From Solirubrobacterales bacterium (GTDB taxonomy: Bacteria; Actinomycetota; Thermoleophilia; Solirubrobacterales; 70-9), in assembly GCA_035573435.1 (NCBI GenBank), contig DATMZR010000036.1:1-64000 (forward strand): a DNA stretch of 64,000 nucleotides, in the 5' to 3' direction. Positions 1 through 6,928 of the stretch are shown one piece after another (positions within the stretch are counted from its first letter, which is position 1; every line of letters starts with the position of its first letter). The translations under genes and the position numbers were made by a program. The notes beneath the pieces are model-generated. The model saw nothing but the letters and a program-made list of their open reading frames with translations, was not told the DNA's origin and did not search any database.

Positions 1-205
1 CGAGCGTTTGCGTGCTCTCCGTGATCAGCTGGACGAGAAGCGGTGACTGCGCGGCCTCAACTATCTCCGTGTACGAGAGGCCGTCCGAGCGCCCGCGCTG
101 GATCTCGACGATTCTCCGCTTGATCTGAGCTAGGCGCTCGAGGTTGACCTCCAAGATGCCATCCAGCTCGAGCAACGCCTTTCCAAACGAATCCTCAGGG
201 GTCAC
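1..205 (-). CDS. Small HTH-type regulator, partial (C-terminus beyond left edge)
   Basis: Only the first ~68 codons are in the window; the C-terminus runs off the left edge. The protein starts at a GTG and aligns closely with the complete regulator at 2314..2664 (shared KALLELD, NLE..A.IKRR, DGLSYTEIVE, PLLVQL.TES). That paralogue ends in a helix-turn-helix, so a DNA-binding role is inferred here, although the HTH itself is outside the window. The gene is divergent from the STAS gene at 418. The region between them carries GCAATRG heptamers that also occur in front of the paralogue, which suggests self-recognition of a shared operator. Confidence 0.6.
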   Translation of the reverse strand, partial: MTPEDSFGKALLELDGILEVNLERLAQIKRRIVEIQRGRSDGLSYTEIVEAAQSPLLVQLITESTQTL

Positions 206-230
206 GCCGCGAAAAATAGACGGATTGAGC

Positions 231-290
231 GGCAAAGGCAATAGGCATTGCCGCAATAGCTATCACAGCAATGGCTATTGCGCTATGATC
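231..290 (+). promoter_or_regulatory. Divergent promoter with GCAATRG-type repeats
   Basis: Five copies of a GCAATRG-like heptamer on both strands (GCAATAG, CATTGC, GCAATAG, GCAATGG, CTATTGC) sit just upstream of a good -10 hexamer, TATGAT at 284-289. ATCACA lies 16 bases before it and could be the -35. The same layout (repeats, TTACA, 16 bases, TATGAT) occurs at 2693-2795 before the sigma-factor gene. An operator for the adjacent HTH regulator is inferred. Confidence 0.5.
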
Positions 291-417
291 TCGATCAAGG
301 GCGTCTCGGGTGACATGGGTACAGCGAGATGACCGGTAATAGCGAATGAACGGGGCGCTGGGCCAGCTGGCAGGGCGCCTCGGGCTTCCGAACGAATCGC
401 CGCCAAAGGAGGAAGCT

Positions 418-801
418 ATGTCGAACCCACAATCGCCCTCGGGACGCGAGGCCGGGAACGGCTACTCGCTGGCGCAGGCGTCTCTCAACGGCCACGGTGT
501 CGCGCTGGCGATCTCGGGCGAGATCGATATCGCAAACGCCCAGGCCTTCACCGATGAGGTGCACGCGCTCTTTAACGGCGCAAACAGCGAGCTGACGCTC
601 GACTTCCAGAACTGCGTCTTCATCGACTCAGCCGGGATCAGGGCCTTGGTGGTTTTGGCGCACGAACAGCAGGCGCGAGGGCGTACGCTGAAGCTGTCGG
701 GCGTCACCGGTGAGCCCGAGCGGGTGCTGAGGCTCTCAGGCCTCCTCGACTCGGATCTTTTGGAGGAAGGACTAACCAGCAACCAGAACCCCCCCACCTA
801 G
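418..801 (+). CDS. STAS-domain anti-sigma factor antagonist (RsbV/SpoIIAA-like)
   Basis: A 127-residue single-domain STAS protein. Proteins of this family bind an RsbW-type anti-sigma kinase and release the sigma factor; their activity is set by phosphorylation of a Ser. The signature FIDSAGIRAL (residues ~65-74) contains the expected phospho-Ser, after the strand ALAISGEIDIANA. The start at 418 is chosen because AAAGGAGG lies just upstream; an in-frame ATG at 346 has no such site. Its promoter is shared with the divergent regulator at 1-205, and a terminator hairpin follows at 825. A sigma factor (2840) and a second STAS set (38675-40186) in the window are plausible partners. Confidence 0.85.
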   Translation: MSNPQSPSGREAGNGYSLAQASLNGHGVALAISGEIDIANAQAFTDEVHALFNGANSELTLDFQNCVFIDSAGIRALVVLAHEQQARGRTLKLSGVTGEPERVLRLSGLLDSDLLEEGLTSNQNPPT

Positions 802-824
802 CACAGTTCCTGCCGGATGCAGAC

Positions 825-860
825 AAGCGCGGGTCGCCGGATGCGGCCCGCGTTTCTTTT
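825..860 (+). terminator. Rho-independent-like terminator after the STAS gene
   Basis: A 9-bp GC-rich stem (AAGCGCGGG pairing with CCCGCGTTT, one G-T) encloses a 13-base loop and is followed by TTTCTTTT. It lies 24 bases past the STAS stop codon. Confidence 0.6.
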
Positions 861-1046
861 GACAGCTTGGAGGCTTCCTGACGGTTCTTCGTTGCCTGAC
901 GGGATCGAATGGGTCGCTTTTGAAACCATTCCCGAGCGGGGGCCGACTCGTCCGGCTTTCGGGATGGATCCCGCTGATCGAGAAAAGGGGAGATCCGCCG
1001 GAGCACTCGTCGCCCCCAAACCTCTCCCTCCCTGGGCCTTGGTCTC

Positions 1047-1065
1047 GCGAGATACTGCGCGGGCG
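1047..1065 (+). repeat. Array leader, copy 1 (19 bases)
   Basis: GCGAGATACTGCGCGGGCG ends directly against the ATG of the first unit of a SnoaL run. Nine copies occur in the window. GATACT resembles an actinobacterial -10, and 9 bases to the ATG would fit a leaderless transcript; this reading is inference. Confidence 0.6.
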
Positions 1066-1466
1066 ATGTCGCAGGAGAACGTGGATGTGGTGCGGCGCAA
1101 TATCGAAGCGTGGAATCGGCGCGACCTGACGGCGTGGTTGGGCTCGTATTCCCCCGACGCGGAAATTGACTGGTCGCGGTCCCGAGGGCCGCACAAGGGG
1201 GTCTATCGCGGTCATGGCGAGATCGAGGCCTTCTGGGACGTGTGGTGGTCGACGTTTGAGGATGTCCAATTGGAGACGACGCATGGCTTCGTGGAGGCGG
1301 GCTCCGAGGTCGTGTACTCGCAAACCACCCACATCCGGGGACGCGAGGGATCGAAGTGAGTGCGAGGAGCACGTTCTTGTTCACGGTCGAGGGCGGGCTG
1401 ATCACTCGCTTTCGGATGTTCGATGAGCGAGCCGAAGCCCTCGAAGCCGTGGGGCTCTCGGAGTAG
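1066..1466 (+). pseudogene. SnoaL/NTF2-like unit, frameshifted
   Basis: First unit of run A. Translation from ATG 1066 (MSQENVDVVRRNIEAWNRRD) stays in frame through GVYRGHGEIEAFWDVWW to GREG, then meets a TGA at ~1357. Shifting by one base at the GGG of 1347-1350 restores the family C-terminus (IEVSARSTFLFTVEGG, then EALEAVGLSE and a TAG at 1464). The intact close paralogue at 13376 has one more G at this point (GGGGATCGAG), so a single-base deletion is the likely lesion. The constant 5' and 3' ends of the unit are preserved. Confidence 0.75.
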
Positions 1467-1469
1467 GCG

Positions 1470-1868
1470 ATGTCGCAGGAGAACGTGGAGATCGTGCGGC
1501 GTGTTTTCGACGCCTTCAACCGTCGGGACATTGCCGCGTTTATCGAGTTGCTCGATCGCGACGTGGAGTGGGTACCGGTCTTAGCCGTTTTGGAGGGCAG
1601 CGTCTATCGAGGACACGCGGACATTCGGCGGTGGATCAAAGACCTCGACACGGATTGGGAGTTCTTCGAGGTGTACTACGAGGAGCTGCGCGATCTCGGC
1701 GACCGAGTCCTTGTTTTTGGTCATTGGCGTGCGCGCGGCCGTGCCAGTGGCATCGAAGTGGAGAACCCCGGCACATATCTCTACGAGATAAATGGCGGCA
1801 AAGTCGTGTCGATGCGGACTTTCACTGACCGCGTCGAAGCCTTCGAAGCCGCCGGGCTGTCGGAGTAG
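1470..1868 (+). CDS. SnoaL-like NTF2-fold protein, run A unit 2
   Basis: A 132-residue protein of the SnoaL-like/NTF2 superfamily: a cone-shaped alpha+beta barrel that in other members is an enzyme (cyclase, isomerase, hydrolase) or a ligand-binding domain. Visible family pattern: MSQENVEIVRR.FDAFNRRD (helix 1), LLDRDVEW (first strand), YRGHADIRRW (helix 3), LGDRVLVFGH, RASGIEVE, and the constant tail EAAGLSE. No catalytic residue can be assigned, so substrate and reaction are unknown. It starts 3 bases after the preceding stop (TAG GCG ATG), which suggests translational coupling. No Shine-Dalgarno sequence is seen apart from the end of the previous gene. Confidence 0.8.
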   Translation: MSQENVEIVRRVFDAFNRRDIAAFIELLDRDVEWVPVLAVLEGSVYRGHADIRRWIKDLDTDWEFFEVYYEELRDLGDRVLVFGHWRARGRASGIEVENPGTYLYEINGGKVVSMRTFTDRVEAFEAAGLSE

Positions 1869-1871
1869 GCG

Positions 1872-2261
1872 ATGTCGCAGGAGAACGTGGAGATTGTTCG
1901 CGCCGCCCTTGACGCATACAAACGCAGAGACCTTGAGGCGATGCTGAAGCACGCCGCCCCAGACCTCGAATTCGACTGGTCGCGCTCGATCAGTCCACAA
2001 AAAGGCGTGTACAACCTCGATCAGTTCCCCGATTTCACCCTCGCAGGGATGTTTGAGTCGGTGAGGACCGAACCCGAGGAACTGATCGACGCCGGTGAGC
2101 AGGTGATCACGCCGCTGGTCGGCTACTTCCGGGGTCGCGATGGGCTCGAAGTGACGGCTCGGTTCACCTACTTGTGGACCTTTCGCGACGGCGCCTGCGT
2201 GCGAGTCACCATCAGTCAAGAATCCGGTGACGCCCTCGAAGCCGCCGGGCTGTCGGAGTAG
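1872..2261 (+). CDS. SnoaL-like NTF2-fold protein, run A unit 3
   Basis: 129 residues. The constant head MSQENVEIV and tail DALEAAGLSE enclose a body quite unlike the neighbouring unit: FDWSRSISPQKGVYNLDQFPD replaces the usual YRGH segment, and the later part reads EELIDAGEQVITPL, GRDGLEVTARFTYLWTFRDG. The DWSR..PQKGVY stretch is shared with the units at 1066 and 13376, so these three form a subgroup that is not fully contiguous. Three bases separate it from the upstream stop. After its own stop there is only a dangling unit start at 2265. Function unknown beyond the fold. Confidence 0.8.
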   Translation: MSQENVEIVRAALDAYKRRDLEAMLKHAAPDLEFDWSRSISPQKGVYNLDQFPDFTLAGMFESVRTEPEELIDAGEQVITPLVGYFRGRDGLEVTARFTYLWTFRDGACVRVTISQESGDALEAAGLSE

Positions 2262-2264
2262 GCG

Positions 2265-2281
2265 ATGTCGCAGGAGAACGT
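2265..2281 (+). pseudogene. Dangling SnoaL unit start
   Basis: TAG GCG is followed by ATGTCGCAGGAGAACGT, the constant unit head, and the sequence then becomes unrelated (the 3' flank of the regulator at 2314). No SnoaL body or tail follows. This marks the right edge of run A as a break exactly within the constant head. Confidence 0.7.
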
Positions 2282-2313
2282 CCGCGCCCGCATCTCAGCG
2301 CCAATACCGCTAG

Positions 2314-2664
2314 CTAAACGGGATCTTGGCGTGCTTCTCTCAACAGCGTCGACACTCGTTGCCGTGTGACGCCGAACCTCTCCGCGATAGCCTCCATCGT
2401 CATCCCTTCCTGGTGCAGGGCGAGGGCCTCGGCGCGGCGCACGCGACCACCGAACCCATCAAGGGCTTGCCTACTCTCCGTGACCAGTTGGACGAGGAGT
2501 GGCCCCCTTGCGCCTTCGACTATCTCCGTATACGACAGCCCGTCTGAGTGCTGTCGCTCGATCTCGGCGATCCTGCGCTTGATCACTGCGATGTGCTCGA
2601 GATTGAGGTCGAGGACGCGGTCCAGCTCGAGCAGAGCCTTTCGGAAGGGGTCAATCGGGGCCAA
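2314..2664 (-). CDS. Small HTH-type transcriptional regulator
   Basis: 116 residues from a TTG start, chosen because alignment with the partial paralogue at 1-205 begins there. The N-terminal ~50 residues are helical and charged (KALLELDRVLDLNLEHIAVIKRR). The C-terminal third holds a clear helix-turn-helix, MEAIAERFGVTRQRVSTLLRE (split as MEAIAERFGV and TRQRVSTLLRE, residues ~86-107), of the kind seen in region-4-like and Xre/MerR-like proteins. It is divergent from the sigma gene at 2840 across heptamer repeats, so autoregulation and control of the sigma gene are inferred. No effector domain is recognised. Confidence 0.7.
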   Translation of the reverse strand: MAPIDPFRKALLELDRVLDLNLEHIAVIKRRIAEIERQHSDGLSYTEIVEGARGPLLVQLVTESRQALDGFGGRVRRAEALALHQEGMTMEAIAERFGVTRQRVSTLLREARQDPV

Positions 2665-2692
2665 GTTTCAAGAAGGATAGGCCGCAACTAGC

Positions 2693-2795
2693 GGATTTGC
2701 AAGCCCCATTGCCGCAACAGCACTTACAGCATGACCTATTGCCGCAAGCCCAGTTACAGCAATAGCGGTTACAGCAATGGGGATTGCGCTATGAT
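2693..2795 (+). promoter_or_regulatory. Divergent promoter with tandem TTACAGCAAT / ATTGCCGCAA repeats
   Basis: About 100 bases with repeated ATTGCCGCAA (two copies), TTACAGCA (three copies) and GCAATRG/CYATTGC heptamers, ending in ATTGCGCTATGATC. TATGAT at 2790-2795 is a near-consensus -10, with GTTACA 16 bases upstream. The last ~15 bases match the promoter at 275-290. The sigma gene starts 45 bases downstream. Operator repeats for the paralogous HTH regulators are inferred. Confidence 0.55.
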
Positions 2796-2839
2796 CCTGG
2801 CCGCTGGAGGAGACCCTTAAGCGCGGATCGGAGGTTCGA

Positions 2840-3658
2840 ATGACCGCTTACGCCACAGTCGCACCAAGTCGGGCCCGCACCGCCCCCTCGACTCCTCAGA
2901 TTAAGAGAGCAAGGCGCTGCGACCGCCCGGGTCCGCTCAGCGAATCCGCTCTTTTGCGCCGATACGCAAGGACTCGGGACCCACAACTCCAGGAAGAGCT
3001 CCTGCGTCGCTTTCTGCCCCTGGCAAGGAGTCTCGCGCTTCGCTATCGCGGCACCCCGGAGCCACTCGATGACCTAATTCAGGTCGCGAGCCTCGGCTTG
3101 GTCAAAGCGCTCGCCGGCTTTGACCCGGAGCGCGCCGACAACTTCAAGGCCTACGCGGCGCCCACCATCCTGGGCGAGCTTCGCCGCCACTTCCGGGATC
3201 GCGTCTGGGACCTGCGGCTGCCCCGCGTCCTCCAGGAGCGGACCATGGTCGTGCGCAAGGCGGCGGGGAAGCTCTCCGACGAGCTGGGAAGGACGCCGAC
3301 CGTCGCGCAGATCGCGGAGCGCATCGAGCTCTCCGAGGAGGAGGTCTTCGAGGCGGTCGAGGCGGACTCCGCGCGTCGCACGCTTTCGCTTGACGAGAAG
3401 CGCGCCCCGGAGGATTCCGAGTCGCAGCCGATGCTCGAGACGATCGGCACGCCGGACGCCGGATATAGCCGAGTTGAGGACCAGCTCGCCGCTGACGCGG
3501 TGGACCTGACTTCACGCGAGCGCACCGTGCTTCGCCTTCGCTTTGAGGACGATTTGCCGCAGCATGAGATTGGCCGCCGGCTCGGTATCTCTCAGATGCA
3601 GGTCTCGCGGGTCATGCGTGGAGCGCTCGGCAAGGTCCTTGAGGCAGTTAAGGCGTAG
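2840..3658 (+). CDS. sigF: RNA polymerase sigma factor, SigB/SigF/SigG family
   Basis: 272 residues. An N-terminal extension of ~35 residues precedes region 2 (LLRRYARTRDPQLQEELLRR, then DLIQVASLGLVKAL in 2.2 and AYAAPTILGELRRHFRD in 2.3-2.4). Region 3 follows (LSDELGRTPTVAQIAERI) and region 4 ends with HEIGRRLGISQMQVSRVMRG as the -35-binding helix-turn-helix. This domain set is that of stress or sporulation sigma factors controlled by partner switching. It is close to the second copy at 39036, but has the longer N-terminus and its own repeat-rich promoter instead of a flanking STAS gene. The nearest antagonist gene is at 418. Confidence 0.9.
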   Translation: MTAYATVAPSRARTAPSTPQIKRARRCDRPGPLSESALLRRYARTRDPQLQEELLRRFLPLARSLALRYRGTPEPLDDLIQVASLGLVKALAGFDPERADNFKAYAAPTILGELRRHFRDRVWDLRLPRVLQERTMVVRKAAGKLSDELGRTPTVAQIAERIELSEEEVFEAVEADSARRTLSLDEKRAPEDSESQPMLETIGTPDAGYSRVEDQLAADAVDLTSRERTVLRLRFEDDLPQHEIGRRLGISQMQVSRVMRGALGKVLEAVKA

Positions 3659-3695
3659 CCGATTTTGGAATTACGACGACTGGAGGAAGAAGCGT

Positions 3696-3836
3696 ATGGG
3701 TGGCATATCGCTGGGAGGGATCATCGTCATCATCGGGATCGTCGCGATGATCTTCTGGAGCTTCTGGCTCGGTCTGATCATCACGCTCATCGGCCTGATC
3801 GCGTTTGGAGGTTTCGCGCGGGGCAAGTGGTACTGA
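3696..3836 (+). CDS. Small membrane protein, 46 residues
   Basis: ATG 3696 follows a GGAGGA 8 bases upstream, 37 bases after the sigma-factor stop, so it is probably in the same operon. Nearly the whole protein is hydrophobic: two helices (GGIIVIIGIVAMIFWSFW and LGLIITLIGLIAFGG) with a basic C-terminus FARGKWY. No family is recognised. Tiny membrane proteins next to stress sigma factors are common and often stress-induced; that link is inference. Confidence 0.6.
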   Translation: MGGISLGGIIVIIGIVAMIFWSFWLGLIITLIGLIAFGGFARGKWY

Positions 3837-3919
3837 GTCCCGCTGAGCTTTCAGTGAGAACTCGGTGCTCGAAGGCGGGTGACGAGGGCTCGGTGGACGC
3901 GCACTAAAGGCGGCAGGCC

Positions 3920-4411
3920 TCAGGCCTGATCGCCAGCGGGTTCGAGCGCGAACTGCGCCGCCTCGAGTCGGAATGCTTCGACACCCGTTCGCTGCGATTC
4001 GGCGCGGGCAATCAGCTCGCCGAGTTCGAACGCCGCCAGCCTGTCCGCGACAGTCGCTTGGAGAACCTTCCACATCCCGATCTTGCCGGTGATGCCGATC
4101 AGTAGGAACTCGAGCTCGACCAGGCGGCTGAGCGGAGAGTAGCCCCGCAGCTGGCCGTTGAGCTTCAGCCGCGCGAGCTTCTCGGCGCCCCAGCCGGCGA
4201 CGCGCTTGACCTGGTTCTTGTGCACGCCGAGCGTCTCCATCACCGCCTCCAGCGTGTCGCGATCGGCCTCGATCCCCGTGGTGAGCTCGGCGAGGAAGTC
4301 GCCCAGCTCCGTTCCCTGGTTGCTCGCCCGCGAGCGGCGGGCGAGCTCGACGCCGGTGGTCGCGCCGGCGAGGTGGTCGTTGAGGTAGATGCCCAGGAAT
4401 CTGGTGTTCAT
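3920..4411 (-). CDS. Conserved helical protein of unknown function
   Basis: 163 residues, starting MNTRFLGIYLNDHLAGATTGVEL and predicted to be mostly helical. It has no signal peptide or membrane span. The N-terminus contains HLAGATTGVELARR and the middle ETLGVHKNQVKRVAGWGAEK, which look like a packed helical bundle. I recall similar unnamed proteins in actinobacteria near stress genes but cannot assign a domain. It is convergent with the sigma operon and lies downstream of a tiny membrane ORF on the same strand (4457-4537). Confidence 0.6.
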   Translation of the reverse strand: MNTRFLGIYLNDHLAGATTGVELARRSRASNQGTELGDFLAELTTGIEADRDTLEAVMETLGVHKNQVKRVAGWGAEKLARLKLNGQLRGYSPLSRLVELEFLLIGITGKIGMWKVLQATVADRLAAFELGELIARAESQRTGVEAFRLEAAQFALEPAGDQA

Positions 4412-4456
4412 CGTCGACGCGCCCGCTTCTGTGTCCCGTTGGAACCTAGGCCCCGC

Positions 4457-4537
4457 TCACAACAGCCTGATGAGCAGATTCACCAGGATGGTGAGCGTGA
4501 TCGAGAGGATGATCGACCACGCCAAACAGCCAGGCAT
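4457..4537 (-). CDS. Very small membrane protein, 26 residues
   Basis: This ORF is too short for a usual ORF cut-off. It starts MPGCLAWSIILSITLTILVN and ends in NLLIRLL: one hydrophobic helix with a basic residue near the C-terminus. The short CLxWSIxLSxxLTxLxNLLIR pattern resembles tiny actinobacterial membrane proteins I have seen, so I think it is real. It lies 45 bases upstream of the 3920..4411 gene on the same strand. Upstream there is only a weak AGGTTCGG. Confidence 0.45.
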   Translation of the reverse strand: MPGCLAWSIILSITLTILVNLLIRLL

Positions 4538-4695
4538 GAACCGAACCTGCGTGCGTTCGCCAGATCGCTTCCAGATCACGAACATTGCTCACCGCTGCAC
4601 ATCAGTGTCTACCGGGACAAGCCCGGCCGAGGCCCCGATTGAAGCCTCGGCCGGACTGATGCCATTGAAGATGCGGCGGCCCCTTCACACCTTGC

Positions 4696-5733
4696 TCAGC
4701 CGCTCGAGTTCCCAGCCAGCTGCTCGGCTCTCTGCAGAACTCCGGGACGCTCCTTATGGCGACGCTCATACTCGTGCACCTCGCGGCTCTGCTTCGCGTC
4801 CGCGCGGGCCAGGGTCTTCCTGATCTCATCGACCCTCAGCTCGTCGTAGCCGGGCCATGGCTCGTTACCGCGTAGGGAATCGATGCGGCTGAGCACGGTT
4901 GAGCGGTTCTCGTGCTTGCGCTCATAGGCATCGATCTTGGCCAGGTCGATTTGCGAGAGCTCGCTTAGCTTCCCGAGCACCTCGTCGACGTTGAGCGAGT
5001 CGTAGTTCGCGATGGCCAGGTCCTGCTCAGAGGCAACAGCTCCCTTTAGCTCACCCTCGGCCTGGGCGACGCCTGGAACCCGTCGCGCCTGTCGCGCGGT
5101 ACCCCGAGCCTGGGAGCGAGCCTTCTTCGCGGCCTTCTTGGTCGTCCGCCCAGCGCTCCTTCCCGCACCACGGACCGCCTCGGCGGCACCCGTCTTGGCA
5201 AGGTCGTAAGCCGGCTCGCCCTTGAGCTCCGCGCGAATCACCTTGTCCACAAGCGTCGGGACTCTCTCCTGCAGGACGGCGAGCATGCGCTCCTCGTCCT
5301 TCCGGATCGAGGCGGCGAGCCGCGCCGTCTTCTTGTCGCCTATGCGACCGGCGTAGTGCTCAAGCGCCCGATACGTGGCGATCTCGAGCGCCTCCGTCGC
5401 GCTCTCGTCCTTAGCGTTCTTCAACAGCTTCTCTTCGCCGCTGGCTCCGCGGAGAAGATCGAAGGGGCCCTTGCCGAGGGCGAGGGCCTGGCCGACGAGG
5501 CTCTGCAGTGCCCCGACTCCCGCCGCGACCATGCTCCGACTCTCGCCGAGCTCCTCCAGCCGCTGCTGGAGGCTCGTCGCGTGGGACTCGGTCTCGCGCA
5601 GGTGGCGCTCCAAGTCAGTTCGGTAGGCGCCGCGCGGTGTCATTGCGATATGAGCCTGCAGCGTTCGGGTCAGAGCCTGCTCGCTTGCGTGGGCCTCGTT
5701 CAGGTATTGGATTGTCTTCTGGGCTGAGTTCAT
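4696..5733 (-). CDS. DUF892/YciF-like ferritin-fold protein with basic H1-like linker
   Basis: 345 residues. ATG 5733 follows AGGAGC at good spacing; the longer open frame has no comparable site. Residues 1-160 look like a DUF892 (YciE/YciF, ferritin-like four-helix) domain: QYLNEAHASEQALTRTLQAH, then RHLRETESHATSLQQRLEEL and IATYRALEHYAGRIGDKKTA. Residues ~205-250 are very basic (GRTTKKAAKKARSQARGTAR), like a histone-H1 or nucleoid-protein tail. The last ~95 residues hold two similar helical hairpins (NVDEVLGKLSELSQIDLAKI and RVDEIRKTLARADAKQSREV) of the SAP/Rho-N-like helix-turn-helix type. A stress-induced DNA-protective protein is inferred. Confidence 0.7.
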   Translation of the reverse strand: MNSAQKTIQYLNEAHASEQALTRTLQAHIAMTPRGAYRTDLERHLRETESHATSLQQRLEELGESRSMVAAGVGALQSLVGQALALGKGPFDLLRGASGEEKLLKNAKDESATEALEIATYRALEHYAGRIGDKKTARLAASIRKDEERMLAVLQERVPTLVDKVIRAELKGEPAYDLAKTGAAEAVRGAGRSAGRTTKKAAKKARSQARGTARQARRVPGVAQAEGELKGAVASEQDLAIANYDSLNVDEVLGKLSELSQIDLAKIDAYERKHENRSTVLSRIDSLRGNEPWPGYDELRVDEIRKTLARADAKQSREVHEYERRHKERPGVLQRAEQLAGNSSG

Positions 5734-5840
5734 GGGGTGCTCCTGTCTGTATCTAGTGATTGGTGGCCGTCGGTTGGTGCCACTGAGAATCAGTGCCGCT
5801 GTGGCAATCGTGGGCAGGATCGCCGTCGGCGTAGGAGTCA

Positions 5841-5872
5841 GGCCCGAGCGGGCTCTGGATGCCGCTCGGGCC
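5841..5872 (-). terminator. Hairpin between two minus-strand genes
   Basis: A perfect 11-bp stem (GGCCCGAGCGG with CCGCTCGGGCC) and 10-base loop lie 25 bases past the stop of the 5898..6227 gene. There is no T-tract, so termination is likely but not certain. Confidence 0.5.
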
Positions 5873-5897
5873 ACTTCAGAGTGAGCTTCGCTCCTGG

Positions 5898-6227
5898 TTA
5901 GGAGCGACCGTTCCGATCACCGTCGTCGCGACTCTCGGTGTATGGATCGCTCGATCCGGACTTCGCGAGACCGCGACTAATGAAATAGGCGCCGGCGACG
6001 ATGGCGACGTAGAGCCATGCCTGGCGGGCAATGAACTCGTCGGTCCCGTTGGTATCGCCACCCTTGATTACGGCGGCGCTGACGAGAATCGCTACCACGA
6101 CGCCGACCATTGCCCAAAACTCGGTGGTCTTGAAGGCCTGCTTGGTCTCAGTCGTCAGGCGGCGGATCCGGCTTTCGCGCCGGATCGGATCGGTGCGCAC
6201 GGCAGCGTGCTTGGTTCCAGCTTCCAT
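5898..6227 (-). CDS. Two-span membrane protein, unknown function
   Basis: 109 residues, with ACAGGAGACAG just upstream of the ATG. A basic cytoplasmic N-terminus (RRESRIRRLTTETKQAFKTT) leads into a first membrane helix, FWAMVGVVVAILVSAAVI. A short loop (GGDTNGTDEFIARQ) and a second helix, AWLYVAIVAGAYFISRGL, follow, and the tail is hydrophilic. The arrangement TEFW..VGVV..L..AA, loop, WLYV...A.YFISRG is one I recall in many small actinobacterial membrane proteins of unknown role. It is in line with the DUF892 gene, separated by a hairpin. Confidence 0.65.
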   Translation of the reverse strand: MEAGTKHAAVRTDPIRRESRIRRLTTETKQAFKTTEFWAMVGVVVAILVSAAVIKGGDTNGTDEFIARQAWLYVAIVAGAYFISRGLAKSGSSDPYTESRDDGDRNGRS

Positions 6228-6395
6228 AGGTGCTGTCTCCTGTCTTGAGGGTGTTCCCGTCTGGGCCGTGCAAGGTGACCGCCGGTCACTCTCGCCCCTT
6301 TGCTCCCAGAGCGATTTGGCAGGTGCTTCCCGTTTCGCTTTCGGTGAAGCAATGCTGCCTTGCTTCTAAGCGGTTACCCCGCGATAGGACACTGA

Positions 6396-6419
6396 AAACG
6401 GGAGCGTCAGGGACCGGAC
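6396..6419 (+). repeat. 24-base inverted repeat, left copy
   Basis: AAACGGGAGCGTCAGGGACC and the following GGAC match the reverse complement of 9647-9670 at 23 of 24 positions. The pair brackets SnoaL run B and two small genes (3.2 kb between copies). Confidence 0.6.
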
Positions 6420-6445
6420 GCAACGCGGCTGGAACAGCCATGTAG

Positions 6446-6820
6446 ATGGCGCTTTCTCGAGTTGGAAACACGGGTCAGGTTGAGATGCCATCTCGCTCCG
6501 CGTGCTCTCTTGGGCATGCGTGGGAGGCCTACGGCCCGGAGATCGTGGCCAACGGTAAGGGGCACGGGCTGCCGGAAACGCGGCCATGGGCCTATTGGCA
6601 CTTCGAGCTTGGCGAGGACTACCCCGAACGTGACCATGCGGCGATTCGGCTGGCCGAGCTCGGTCTCCTACGTGACGACGAAGTCGCCGCGATCGCCGAA
6701 CGCGCCAATAAGGGGCGCACACGGATCGGCACCACCCGCGAGCACCACGACGGTCAGGGCCATAGCGCTGACCGGGACGCCGTGGCGCTGCACGAGGCCG
6801 TCACGCGGGCGCTGCGGTAA
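6446..6820 (+). CDS. Hypothetical protein with PWAYWHFE motif
   Basis: 124 residues, no signal peptide. The readable core is RPWAYWHFELGEDYPERDHA, then IRLAELGLLRDDEVAAIAER and a C-terminal TREHHDGQGHSADRDA. The PWA.W.FE...P...A..LAELG.L.D.E pattern resembles short proteins I associate with prophage-derived regions, but this is a weak recollection and no function is claimed. ATG 6446 is taken as the start; no strong ribosome site is visible. It lies just inside the left inverted repeat and 90 bases before the leader of run B. Confidence 0.45.
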   Translation: MALSRVGNTGQVEMPSRSACSLGHAWEAYGPEIVANGKGHGLPETRPWAYWHFELGEDYPERDHAAIRLAELGLLRDDEVAAIAERANKGRTRIGTTREHHDGQGHSADRDAVALHEAVTRALR

Positions 6821-6909
6821 ACGCTCACGATGGCTTTCTGGTTTTCCTTACGCCGAGCCGGTCAGCGGTAGCGGAGACGGACCTCGGCGATTTCGACCTT
6901 CCCCCTGGC

Positions 6910-6928
6910 GCGAGATACTGCGCGGGCG
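6910..6928 (+). repeat. Array leader, copy 2
   Basis: Identical 19-base leader abutting ATG 6929, the first unit of run B. The ~45 bases before it (TTACGCCGAGCC ... CCCCCTGG) also resemble those before the leader at 21459, so homology extends upstream. Confidence 0.6.

Noticed and set aside
4220-4823. Plus-strand ORFs of 140-144 residues
   Set aside because: They run antisense to the genes at 3920 and 4696, lack ribosome sites and read as GC-rich shadow sequence.
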